Shown in pieces: positions 22,760-33,739 of a stretch of 64,000 nt of DNA. The position numbers were made by a program, and so were the translations under genes. The stretch's first letter is position 1. Every line of letters starts with the position of its first letter. The notes under the pieces are model-generated. The model was given only the letters and a program-made list of their open reading frames with translations. It was not told where the DNA came from and made no database searches. The stretch covers positions 3,055,667-3,119,666 of the forward strand of contig CM031628.1 in the NCBI GenBank assembly GCA_018398815.1, given 5' to 3'. This DNA is from Conus ventricosus (Eukaryota; Mollusca; Gastropoda; Neogastropoda; Conidae).

Positions 22760-23462
22760 ATGTCGCGTGGGCCAGAAGAACCAGGAGTTACATTAGCGCC
22801 TGTGAGGTGTATAACTTTAGAATTAAAAGACCTTGCAGCGTTGCGGACTTTGAACAGAACGGCGAGATAGGCGCTTTGTATGGTTTTGATACACAAAAGA
22901 TGGTGATTATAAACGCAAAGAGGTTGGCGACAACAAAAGGTTTCCTAAACTAGAGCAACAAACGCAATCTAGAAGCAAATAATGTTTGGCCAGTATGAAT
23001 AAAAAAATAGTTCGAAAGCCTGACCTCAAATGGCACTTAGAACCATATTTAGAATGGGACATAAAATTTGAATTCATAAGCCATTTACATTTTTTGGCCG
23101 TCAAAAAGTTTCAGAAAAGCATTCAACTCTGGCCTTTACATGAAAGTCTTATGCCAGACGACAATAGTCGAAAAGAAATTGAAATAACGCGTATGGGAAA
23201 AAACAGTAAAACCTCCACAGAAAAGAAACATTTGTAAAAAAAGCTTCTACAAATTTACAGTTCTTTCCAAGCAGAAAATTAGGAGACACGTTCACAATGA
23301 TATTTGAAATTTCTGTCTTTAAAGATGTGGAGAGGGGATGGGGTTGTGGGCGTTAGTGATAAACCTTATAAAAGGAATTAATATTAGCTGGCAAAACTTA
23401 GACGTTAAACCCCTTAACGTTTTTGTCGTCGTTTTCACAATGGCGAGGATATTAAGACATAA
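22760..23462 (+). pseudogene. Conserved unknown 'MSRGP gene', right copy
   Basis: It starts MSRGPEEPGVTLAP 17 bp after the penton-like stop. After a frame change it continues through LYGFDTQKMVIINAKRL, the open stretch 22986-23237 (KPDLKWHLEPYLEWDIKFEF), and ends NVFVVVFTNGEDIKT near 23460, overlapping the start of the ATPase by ~20 nt. The expected product is ~235 residues. It is homologous to 12254-12994. The family is not recognised; a capsid or assembly role is inferred from its neighbours. Confidence 0.55.
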
Positions 23463-24193
23463 CAACAAGCAACAAATCAATTTTTTGACTTAAATAGAAA
23501 CAATCTTACAGAACTAAATTGGATTAATCTTACACATTTGGGCCCTCGTAGGGTTTTATTATATGAACAAGTTTTGACAGAGAGTATGATAAAAATAATT
23601 AACGGATTGATTAAATTCTGCTATAAAACTATGGAGCAGTTAAACTTTATGCCAAAAACTCCTCATTGCTCGTTGATTTGTGGGCAGACTGGTTGTGGAA
23701 AAAAACAATATTTATCCTCGACCTATTACAAACAGTTTACGCTATAATTTTAAATCATATTGTATTTTTCCCTGTCCAACACTTAAATGGAAAAAAAGAT
23801 ATTATGATAGAAGGTTTATATGGACAGATGATGACATATATTTAGTTAATCCTAGAAATAAACGAGTGAGTGTTTAGAACAGTTTTATAGACTGTTTGAA
23901 GGAACGCAAACACAAATTTATTTTTGATGACTGTTCGCAGAAAGGACATAGTTAAAAAGAGAAACACTTTGTCAAAAAAAGCTTTAGTGGAAGGCATGCT
24001 GGGATAAGTGTGTGGATTTTATGCCAGAAATATAACTCATTTTTTAAAAGACTTTAGAGAACAGTTAAAGACTGTAGTTTTATTTCACATGAAAGACAGA
24101 GACTCATTTGAAAAATGTTTGCGTGAAAATGATTTTATTGAAAACGATCAGGAAAAACACAGGATTAAGCAAAAACTGAAATTGAAAGTTTAG
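23440..24193 (+). pseudogene. Genome-packaging ATPase (FtsK/HerA, A32-like), right copy, frameshifted
   Basis: Begins MARILRHNNKQQ. The P-loop is clear (HCSLICGQTGCGK, ~23665-23703). One frameshift follows, then FIWTDDDIYLVNPRNK (~23815), a second frameshift, and a Walker B-like FIFDDCS (~23920). Next come a sensor-like segment (KKRNTLSKKAFSGR) and a basic C-terminal helix (24061-24193, …REQLKTVVLFHMKDRDSFEK). About 250 codons in all, usual for Maverick packaging ATPases, which power DNA entry into the capsid. Three or four single-base frame changes and little substitution damage make sequencing error a fair alternative to true inactivation. Confidence 0.8.
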
Positions 24194-24277
24194 TAAATTA
24201 GTATTAAAAACGGATAACCTGCACAGTATGTTTGTTTGTAGATAATCGTTATTTTTGGTTATTGAAGTCTCCCTTGT

Positions 24278-24367
24278 CAGAGAACAGGAAAACCTTTTTT
24301 TGGGCCACTTTCGCCCGAAAATGGTTGGGGGCGAAGGGGGCCCCAGAATGAGGTTTCCTGTTCTCTG
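24278..24367. repeat. 90-nt near-perfect hairpin
   Basis: CAGAGAACAGGAAAACC at the left end pairs with GGTTTCCTGTTCTCTG at the right end, and an inner pair TGGGCC…TTCGCCC / GGGCGAAGG…GGCCCCA continues the stem. The loop is about 10 nt. It sits exactly between the last virus-like gene and the first Penelope flanking repeat. Confidence 0.8.
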
Positions 24368-24606
24368 CCCCTCTTCCTCTTACCTTAACGTCCCTTTGCC
24401 CCCCTTCCATTTGAAAAAATTGCCTTGTACGTGAAAACCTTTTCCTTTTTAGTTTCTTGTTTTAAGACAGTGAATTTTATTCACGCTCTTTTTATGTACA
24501 AATGTTGTGTGACTCGCCGGCCCAGTCAATTCACCACTGAGGAAGGCATTTAAAGCCGAAAATTTTGGAAATCTTTTTATTTGTCTGTTGTGGTTTTTAA
24601 ACTGTC
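24365..24606 (+). repeat. Penelope pseudo-LTR, 5' copy
   Basis: Shares with 27750-27990 the segments CCCCTCTTCCTCTTAC, TTGCCTTGTACGTG, AGACAGTGAATTTTATTCAC and GCCGAAAATTTTGGAAATC in the same order, differing by small indels and substitutions. Confidence 0.88.
24537..24561 (+). ncRNA. Hammerhead-ribozyme-like core, 5' copy
   Basis: The stretch CTGAGGA, a short helix GGC/GCC closed by an ATTTAAA loop, and GAAA follow the conserved hammerhead order (CUGANGA, stem II, GAAA). Penelope-like elements are known to carry minimal hammerheads in their flanking repeats. Stems I and III and the cleavage site are not resolved, so this is a candidate. Confidence 0.45.
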
Positions 24607-27520
24607 TGTTTTAAACAATTATGAAAAGCCTCAAAGAATCGGCAACGATCCAGACAAAAAAATCAATCCTCCATTGGGGGGTCTCCTGTTTGTGCTGTTC
24701 GCTTCAAGTTTATTGCTGATCTTTTTCCGCTCCTTCACTGGATCCAGCACAATGGAGACAGCCCTTGACTGCAAGGTGCTCATCACTAGAAGTGGGGACA
24801 GACGGGTTTGAGGTACGAGTCACACGTACATTTCCTTATTCTTGTCTAAACCCATCGAGTAACACCCAAAGGTATGAGACCCAATTTCGGCCATGAAGCC
24901 TTTGCCTAAAGTGCCTTTCCTACACGCTTCGATTAACAGTACATAACTGCTGCCAGTGTGGACATTGTAAGGGCGTGTAGGAACACTTACAAGTTGCTTG
25001 TCGACAAAGAAAGATCATCTCTTGACGACATGTTTTACCATCTTTTTAAAGAGCGTGATTTTTTTACCTTCGAAGGAATTCTCAATTCAATACCACCTGT
25101 ACTGTGCCAAAGGAAATTTACTTCAAGAAAAAACTTTGGGAAACTGGAAACCTTGCTGTACGCTAGAAATTCCAAACTAGTAGATTCTCCTGTGACTGAA
25201 ATTGAAAGGACTAACACACGTGGAGCAAGAAGGTTCAAGAGAAATTACAAGGTATTTGTAGATGATAAAGTGTTAGACAGAAAGTTAGTCTTTAAACCCT
25301 TCCAATGAAAAGCTGCGGACGAACAAAATGAGTGTCCTGTCCTTGGGCCCCAAGTTTGCCCCACCCCTCGACCCCTGGACCGCGGCCAACTGTGTGACGA
25401 CGTGGCTGAAGGCTGCAGAAAACTTCGCTTGAAGGAACTTTTCTATGACCCGACCCCCCTTCAGACTCTGACCCCTCCGAAATTCTAAAAAGCCTACAGG
25501 ATTCGTGCCACCCAAAGGAAGGGAAAAAAGAACTGGACATTTTTTGTGACACTGTACTTAACCGCGTTGAAAACTTCAAAAAAAACGTAAACCCCAAAAT
25601 TTTACAATCTGGCCTTTAGTGAACGTTTAGCAGTGAAAGAACTCCGCCAACTTGTGATGAAAAGAACAATCCGTATAAATATGGCAGAAAAAGGGTGGGA
25701 CAGTCGTTGTGCAAAATACGATGGACTATATAAATGAAGCTTACAGACTTTTAAACAATGGTGACCATTACGTGGGAGTAGACAAAGGGCCCTACCACCC
25801 AGATAGCGAAAACTTCCAATTATATGTCAATAAATTACTAGATACAGGTGTAACGACACCAAACACCTCTAAATGGGCAATCATGACATGAAATCCGTTC
25901 GCCACCCTTTATTTTATTTACCCTTTCCCCAAAATTCACAAGTCCTTACAGCAGCCCCAGGTAGGGCCCCTTGTTTCAGGGGTGGGGGGCCCTACGGAAA
26001 AACTCTCAGCATTAGTAGACCACTGGCTCGTGGTATCGTTGCTTCTCTCCCCAGTTACATCCAAGACACCACTCATCTGTTAAACACCAAACGAAGAATG
26101 GAATTTAAAATATGGACCCTTTCCCAACCTGATTTTGGAACAATAGATGTTTGTGGGACTCTATTCCAACATACCACAGGATGAGCTAAAAAATGCAGTT
26201 GAGTATATCTTAATCTAAAACCCGGGTCCCAGCATACCTCCCACTGACACGCTTCTAGAAATTATGAACTTTGTTTTTGGAAAATAATTACTTTATCTTT
26301 GAAAACCGTATATATCACCAAATTTCAGGAACAGCCATGGGGGCTCCCATGGGTTCCCACTGTGCCAATCTGTTTATGGGGAGGTTTGAAACAGAACTTC
26401 TTTTAAAAGCCCCGTTCCTGTTGTTCAGCACTTCTGGAAAAGATTTATAGACGACATTTCTGCTACTCTGGACAGGGACCCAGACTGACTTACAAACATT
26501 CTGACGTATACCAATACAGTTCATCCCACCATTAATTCACTCACAATACCTCTGTTGACCAACTTCCTTTCCTTGATGTTTTATTATACTTAGAGAAATG
26601 CTTTATCCAAACAGATCTGTACACTAAACCCCCTGATGCACATGCGTTTTACACTACAAGTCTAGCCCCCCTCTCAACCCGCAAAAGGAATTTACCCTAC
26701 AGTCATTTTTTGAGAATCAGACGTATATGCTCTAAACCAGAAGATTTCATCACCCGCTCAGAGCAATGTTCGAATTTCTCAGACTAAGAGGCTACAAACC
26801 CTAACTTTACGCACTGCTCTTGAAAAGGCTAAAAACACACCCCGACATGATACTCTTATTTACAAACCTAAGCTGTCCAACCCTAAACAACCCCTTTTTT
26901 GTCATCATAACCCTAGCAACCCCCCTCTCCGTCCATTGGTTTAAAGAATTATATCAGACAGTTTTCACCCGTGACCCAAAATTAAACAGGCCATACCTCA
27001 CCCACCAATCCTAGGAGAAAGAAACAGCCGTTCTCTCAAAGACTTGCTTATGCCCTCAGGCCCCCCCCATCAAATTTAATCCTAAAGACCCTAATGGTTT
27101 TTTCAAATGTTCCAACAAATGTATTATTTGCAGAGAGCACGCCTTGGAATCCCCAATTTCTTAGCCACCGGCCAAAGAAACATTTACTGTAAGACACCAT
27201 TTGACTGTCAAACCAATAACATCATTTATCCTTGTTCTGCGAACTCTGTCAGAATTCTAATACATTGGTGAACAAAAAATTCACTCAGAAAACGTTTCTA
27301 TTGCATAGATCCACATCAGAACAACATCGGGGGCTCTAGTCACGCAACATTTCAACCTGCCCAACCACACCCTAGCTAACATGAAATGCATGGTTTATAG
27401 AAAAAGTTTTTTCAGACAGCCACCGACAGAATTTGTAGGGAAAAATTCTGGATAAGCAAATTGAAAACCTTTTCATCCTTTCGGACTCAACTCACAACAA
27501 TAATGTTCATGTTCTACGCC
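24607..27520 (+). pseudogene. Penelope-like reverse transcriptase / GIY-YIG endonuclease, frame-broken
   Basis: Landmarks in order: an N-terminal part with an open stretch at 24958-25308; VRHPLFYLPFPQNSQV (~25900); then the conserved SLPSYIQDTTHLLNT (~26050). After these come the RT core GTAMGAPMGSHCANLFMGRF (~26330), the catalytic RFIDDIS (~26445), the YTKPPDAHAF-type segment (~26620), and a C-terminal endonuclease with YIGE followed by NSLRKRF (~27260-27300). The end has a KFWISKL-type motif (~27450). This enzyme copies element RNA and nicks the target with its GIY-YIG domain. Many frame changes and stops show that it is inactive here, or badly sequenced. Confidence 0.85.
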
Positions 27521-27587
27521 GCTTGACTCCTTTTGCCTCCCTCTACCGAAATTTCCCCCCCCCCTTTTTTTTAACCCCCCCCCCCCC

Positions 27588-27605
27588 ACACACATCACAC
27601 ACACA

Positions 27606-27636
<31 letters not shown>

Positions 27637-27735
27637 CAACACATACACACTAACCCCAAATCACTCACACTCACTCACATAACACACTCTCATATACGCA
27701 CACACTCCCACACGTGCGTGACGCGCGCACGCTTT
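27588..27735. repeat. CA microsatellite
   Basis: CA/CACT-rich tract following a C run (27550-27588). It separates the Penelope coding part from its 3' repeat. Confidence 0.95.
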
Positions 27736-27749
27736 TACACACACTTACT

Positions 27750-27990
27750 CAGCCCCTCTTCCTCTTACTTAACGTCCCTTTGCTCCCCTTCCATTTTAAA
27801 AATTGCCTTGTACGTGCAAACCTTTTCCTTTTTTGTTTCTTGTTTTAAGACAGTGAATTTTATTCACGCTCTTTTTATGTTTCAAATGTTGTGGACTCGC
27901 CCGGGCCCGTCAATTCACCATGAGGGAAAGGGATTAAAGCCGAAAATTTTGGAAATCTTTTTATCTTGTCTGTTGTGGTTTTAAACTGTC
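27750..27990 (+). repeat. Penelope pseudo-LTR, 3' copy
   Basis: Direct repeat of 24365-24606, with a degraded hammerhead-like core (ATGAGGGAAAGGGATTAAAGC then CGAAA) at 27919-27944. Confidence 0.88.
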
Positions 27991-28130
27991 ATATATATTT
28001 TATATATATATATATATATTTTGTAAGTTCAAATCTTTGCCGGATCATTACTATAATGAGGAATTGTTAGTCTGCACTTGTTTTTCCCCACTGTTTAATT
28101 GTTCAGCATTACATTTATATAAATATATAA

Positions 28131-28216
<86 letters not shown>
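27991..28216. repeat. TA microsatellites around a ~95-bp dispersed element
   Basis: TA runs at 27991-28020 and ~28105-28216 flank a segment (28022-28115) that recurs at 47747-47833, 51775-51880 (degraded) and inverted at ~62030-62110. It begins AAGTTCAAATCTTTGCC, close to a tRNA B-box, and ends next to TA runs, so a SINE fragment is possible. Confidence 0.75.
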
Positions 28217-28218
<2 letters not shown>

Positions 28219-28219
28219 G

Positions 28220-29480
28220 ATTGGTTTTTTGAAAACTCAACAAACATACTACGGTATTGCACACCAGCCTTTTCTGGGATAGCATTCTTCTTAAAACCGA
28301 AAAGGCAGAGGAGTCAAATTACCACTTTCCCGCGGTCACTGAGGAGAAACAATCAGTTTCGAAATATCGGTATCCGACCAGGAGTTATATGTTAGTGAGT
28401 TTCCCTCCCTATTGGAGATTGTCTCCCCCTTGGAGACTATAAACTTGCTGAAGGCTCATTTTGAGAAGCATTTATTTTATTTTTCCCATTCACCCACTCA
28501 AGCACATACTGTTAGTTAGGCAGAATTATCTACCACTGCAGATATGAATGCTTATTTCCCCCTATTTCTTCAATCTAAGACATAAGAGCAAGCTTTGTTT
28601 ATAATTCAATATTTCTTGCAGTCATTACAACACCAAGCTGCTCTGTAAGTTGCTGGAATGGTGCTCGGTACTTATCCTTGGAATTTATTAGTTTGTTGTA
28701 ATTTAGTCCCTCTCGGATACATTCCAAGAACTGGCCCTCAGCATTTGTGTCTTAAGAGTTATCTTTTTATTATTTCTACTTTTCACAAGAAAATGTAGCT
28801 TGTTTTGCTCTTTCATCATTTTCTTTTGCTTCTCAAGTGGCCCTTTTAGTTGTTTTTGTGAAAACCTTAAACATACTACGGTACCGCACACCGCCTTTTC
28901 TGGGATAGCATTCTTCTTAAATACCGTATAAAGGCAGCGGAGTCAAATTAACACTTTCGCGGTTCACTGCGGAGAAAACAATCAGGTTTTGAAATTCGGT
29001 ATCTGACAAGGAGTTATTGTTAGTGAGTTTTCCCTCCCTATTGGAGATTGTCTCCCCCTTGGAGGGGGACTATAAGCTTGCTGAAGGCTCATTTTAGCTG
29101 CATTTATTTTATTTGTCCCCATTTCACCACTCAAGCACATACTGTTAGTAGGCAGAAGAATTATCTACCACTGCAGATATGAATGTTATTTCCCTATTTC
29201 TTCAATCTAAGTCATAAGAGCAAAGCTTTGTTTTATAATTCCAATATATATATTGGAGGGAATATAAGAGTTATTGGTGAATATTGGAGGAATTATTCTC
29301 ATATATATTGGAGTATATAGCTTGCTGAAGATCATTTTGGAAGCATCTATTTTATTGTTCCCCATTCACCCACTCAAGCCTCATACTGTTAGTTGGCAGA
29401 ATCATCTACATGAGATATGAATGCGAATCTCCCCCTATTTCTTCATCTAAGGACATAAGAGCAAGCTTTGTTTATAATTC
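28220..29480 (+). repeat. ~620-bp repeat family, first cluster (about two units)
   Basis: Landmarks AACATACTACGGTATTGCAC, TGCAGATATGAATGCTTAT, AATCTAAGACATAAGAGCAA and CAACACCAAGCTGCTCTGTA recur in fixed order, with unit starts ~637 bp apart. A third, partial unit lies near 29330-29480. The same family makes the array at 42104-45105. No coding sequence is evident. Confidence 0.88.
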
Positions 29481-29489
29481 AATATATAT

Positions 29490-29860
29490 ATTTATATTTA
29501 TAATATGTAATTATATTATATATATATATATAGAGAGAGAGAGATGAGAGGAGAGAGGACGAGTGAGAGAGAGAGAGAGGAGAGATGGGAGGGAGAGTGA
29601 GAGGTGGAGAGAGAGATGAAGAGAGAGAGAGAGTTGTCACCACAATCAAGCCTCAAACCCTTCATCTTTCCTGTTCTCAACCACCCCTGCCCCTTTCCCC
29701 GTTATATATATGCAACACCAAGTGCTCTGTAAGTTGCTGGAATGGTGCTCGGTTACTTATTCCGTGGAATTTTTTTAGTATATTTTATATTATATCTATA
29801 TATATTATATATATATAATATATATATATATTTATATATATATATACATATATGTTCTTA
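29490..29860. repeat. TA and GA microsatellites with a repeat fragment
   Basis: TA run, GA run (29531-29635), ~100 bp anonymous sequence, a piece of the ~620-bp family (CAACACCAAGTGCTCTGTAAG, 29713), then more TA. Confidence 0.85.
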
Positions 29861-32800
29861 TGGGTCATAAGGGTAATTTTGGCGGAGCGCAGATTATTCC
29901 GGTAATTTCCGGGTTAAGGACAAAATTCTTAATTGCAGGTCGCGCACGCATGCGGTAAAAGAACTGCTTCTTTTCGAGGGTATCACGTAGCAGTGAAGGG
30001 ACACAACCACACTCCCTCGCTCTCTGAAAAAAATTGCAAGGTAAGATTCCTCAGCCACGAATGCCATACACGGTGTCTAACTGTCTCATGCCTTGTTTCT
30101 TGGTCATCTTTCCCTCATCCAAACGTTTTTGCTCAGCATATTTGTGATGCGAGGATGTGCGTTTTGAATGCAAAATATTAAGTTGCAAGACACATGCTCT
30201 GTGGAGATAGTCGGCAGAGCCGGACTGACGGTACACGGCCTCTGCGCGTTAACGAAACTCTCCCAGGCATAATGGACAAGCTTAAACAACGGACCCCAAA
30301 TCATCTTCCTTCAGAAGGGGCAACGAATTTCAGGTTGGGGCAAACACACGTGGATTAGCTATGGATTTGTTGGCCTTGCCTCGTTATTGAAAGGTAGATT
30401 CGGGTGGAACCACGTCTGTTCGGACAGTTGCTGCCAAGATTCAAAGCTGAAACGATCCTGGAAATGGTGGTTTTTATTACAGGAGAAGCAACAGAATCCA
30501 ACAACATGGGCGGCAACTTAAAGTACTCCAACAGCACACGCGGCATTTGAAGAATCCCATACGTCACATCATGGAACCACCACGAATATTTTTCTCTCAG
30601 ATGCTCCCAAAAGACATTTGTTCCTGAGTGGAACGGTGTTGCATCTGTCAATCAGGGGCAGTTCAAGTTCTACAAATCAATCAGAGGAGCTTGATAGTAG
30701 CATGCAACCAAAAGTACAAGGTCAAAACTGGAATGCACACAAGTAGTTGTATTACACAGGGCCAGTGACGTGTTTCACTCTTGGCTTTACCACAGGTACT
30801 TATGTGATGTTCTTGCTGGTTGGAGCCCCTTTGTCGGTCCATGCCTTTACATGTGTTAATCAGCACACATGGAACCAGGTAATGAAAAAAAAAAAAAAAA
30901 AAAAAAGTGGGGGGCGTGATGGATGGCGTCATCTGTTCCACGGCAGACCATTTCGGTGGCACTTAGAACTGTCCACGGCCAGGACTCTGAATTTGTTTTT
31001 CGGTTGCCCATGTTATTATGTGCTTCATCGGTACTGACCAGGATGTCCTAGTACTACAGATTACCAGAAGTAGCTAATTTCAGGTTCCCTCTTGTTTTGA
31101 TCATCAGCGCATGTCTTTCAGCAAGGTGGCCTTGATATTGCCATGATTTTATCCGTGCAAGTCTTGCAAGCAATGCAGCTAGGTTAGCCGTGACCTGGAA
31201 CATTGTTTTAGACTTAATGCAGCATGTTTTTATCATTGCAGCATACACCAGCGGTGTTCTTGCTTGTTTCTCAGCGATGCAGCTATATTACTGTGACCGG
31301 GGTTGACATCTTGCATGTTTCTAATCAAAGGCAGCGAATCAGCTGTGCTCTTGGCATTGTTTCTCAGCAACGCCGCTATTTAGCTGTGCCCCCTACTGTT
31401 TTACAGTAGGTCCTCTACCTGTACTGTCGATTGCCCGCTGCACAATGGGCAAATGCCGTTTAGTCCTCTACCTGTTCTGTTGATTGCCCGCTGCACAATG
31501 GGCACATGCCGTAGTCCTCTACCTTGTATGTGTATGCCCGTTCTGCTCAATGGGCAATGCCGTTAGTCCTCTACCTGTACTGTGTATTGCCCGCCAGCAC
31601 AATGGGGCACATGTCCGTAGTCCTTCTACCTGTACTGTGTATTGCTGCTGCACAATGGGCCACATGCCGTAGTCCTCATCACCTGTACTGTGTGTTGCCT
31701 GCGCTACAATGGGCACATGTCGTTAGTCTCTACCGTTCTTGTGTGTTGCCGGCTGCACAATGGGCACATTGCCGTATAGTCCTCTACTTGCTACTGTGTC
31801 GTTTGCCTGCTGCACAATGGCACATGTTACCGTAGTCCTTTACCCTGTAATGTGTGTTGCCTGCTGCACAATGGGCACATGCCGTAGTCCTCTACCTGTT
31901 ACGTGTGTTGCCTGCTGGCACAAGGGACATGCCGTTGTCCCTCTACCTGTACTGTGTGTTGCCTGCTGGAACAATGGGCACTTGCACGTGTCCTCTTCCT
32001 GTACTGTGTGTTGCAAGCTGCTCAATGGGACACACCCCGTAGTCCTCTACTTGTACCGTGTGTTGCTGAATGCACAATGGGGCACATGCCGTAGTCCTCT
32101 ACCTGTTCTGTATATTTGCCTGCTGCACAATGGGCACATGCTGTGTCCTCTACCTGTACTGTGTATTGGCCTGTGCACAATGGGACATGCCGTAGTCCTT
32201 TCTACCTGTACGGTGTATGGCCAGCTGCACATTGGGCACATGCCGTGGTCCTTACTGTTCTGTGTAATTGCCGCCTGCACAATGGGCACATGCCGTAGTC
32301 CTCTACCTGTTACTGTTGATTGCCCGCTGCACTATGGGCAATGCCGTAGTCCTCTACCTTACTGTGTATTGCCCGCCGCACAATGGGCACATACCGTAGT
32401 CCTTACCGGTACTGTGTATTTGCCCGTGCACAATGGGCACATGCCGTTGTCTCTACCTACATCACTCCTCAATGCAGCTACACCAGCTGTGATCTTGCTT
32501 GTTTTCGGCCAATGCGGCTTTTATTAGCTGTGGCCTCTTTATCACCTGAGACTGTCATAACCCGCAAACATGTTTTGCAGGTTCTCATCAAGTTTTTCTG
32601 CAGGTGGCTACATCAGCGGTGTGTTTGGCATGTTTTATTTATAACTTTGCATGCTTTTCAGCCAAGGCGACTACATCAGGTGACATGTTCTACACAATGC
32701 AGCAGCCAGCATCAGCTGCGCAGGTTTCTCAGCAAGATGGCTATACCAGCTGGGATCTCCGAAATCACCAGTGTCTGTTTTCCATTTATCTGTAAGAGTT

Positions 32801-32960
32801 TTTGCAGGTTCTCGGCTTCTATTTTTCTCCGAATCACCAGTGTCTGTCAATTAACCGCGAATAGGTTTTGCAGGGGTTCTCAGCCTATTTTGCCTCAAGG
32901 TGGCTACGTCAGCGGTGTTTTGGGCCATGTTTATAATACTCGGGCAGGATGCGTTAGCTT
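29861..32960 (+). repeat. Segmental duplication, copy B (cleaner copy)
   Basis: Matches 15791-18005 and probably on to 20005. It contains ~470 bp (29900-30370) with a GGCAGAGCCGG landmark and an extra ~200 bp absent from copy A (30370-30570). Then come an A17-20 run (30884-30906), imperfect repeats with TTTCAGCAAGGTGG and TTTCTCAGC(A/G)ATGCAGCTA, the 51-bp array, and more such repeats to 32960. No gene recognised. Confidence 0.85.
31405..32455 (+). repeat. 51-bp minisatellite, about 20 units
   Basis: The unit is GTAGTCCTCTACCTGTACTG followed by TGTATTGCCCGCTGCACAAT and GGGCACATGCC. It is 51 bp (17 codons) and lacks a stop in the plus frames, so long frames appear, such as 31739-32527 (262 codons). 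Single-base indels switch the frame every few units, which argues against translation as given. Confidence 0.93.
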
Positions 32961-33735
32961 GCGATGTGTATCGCAGGTCTCTTACATGGTAGCCCCCTTT
33001 CTGTTTGTCGGAAAAAGAATTGGTATTTTACAGATGCCAAAAACAAGAACCGCAAGAGACGACGAAGGCCTAAGGAAGCCAGGTGAGGACATAGGCGGAC
33101 AGGACCCAGCGCACACAACACCCAGCCAAACAGCGAGGGGAAACTGCAATGCCCATGACAACCCGGACATGCAGCCCCCATGGTCAATACATTCATGAGC
33201 ATACAAATTCCACCGCCCAATCGACACAAAAATATTACAGCTTTGGAAGCATCCCACACACGCCTACCATCCCGCGACCTTCCTGCCAGCACAACAGGCG
33301 ACGCCACACCGCAGTGGCCCCCAGAACATCGGCAACGGCCGACTTGGCACAACGTGCGACCACCACACCCACAACAGCCATCCAGGGCTCCACCTGCTCG
33401 CAGGCTGCTGCGGGACTGGCAGACCAGCATCGTGGGCCCTGTCCACGACGTCCTACAAGGTAAACCTGAAAATATGCTGGTCACATCGATAAACAAAGTC
33501 AGGCGTACCAGCAAAAATAAAAGAAAAAAATATGGGCTGGGGAATATATAGAGCCTTAGGTGCTATGATCGATAAAAACGGAGCAGACAGAAGGAATGTA
33601 CACGCTCAGGTTGAAAATGGAGGGAAGTCCCCAGCACTCCAGCTGGTGCCCCAGACAAAAAAAGGGCCACCCGCTCCCTCATTTCACATTGGGTGAGAGC
33701 AGGGAACCGTTTCTGTGCCATCTCATCACAGAACA
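32961..33735. other. GC-richer DNA before the DIRS-type element
   Basis: Open frames occur on both strands (plus 33180-33551, minus 32954-33514). The plus strand is rich in His, Pro, Thr and Ala codons. It may be the 5' part of the retroelement, but I cannot match it to a domain. Confidence 0.35.
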
Positions 33736-33739
33736 AACC

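Larger units (their letters stand above)
24278..27990 (+). mobile_element. Penelope-like retroelement with flanking direct repeats
   Basis: A plus-strand reverse transcriptase with a C-terminal GIY-YIG endonuclease is bracketed by two ~240-bp direct repeats (24365-24606 and 27750-27990). This is the pseudo-LTR organisation typical of Penelope-like elements. The element lies next to the virus-like block, whose last gene ends at 24193. It has many frame breaks and is probably dead. A CA microsatellite lies between the coding part and the 3' repeat. Confidence 0.85.

Noticed and set aside
31405..32455. CRISPR-like regular repeat spacing
   Set aside because: Units are contiguous with no unique spacers, and the context is animal DNA; this is a minisatellite.
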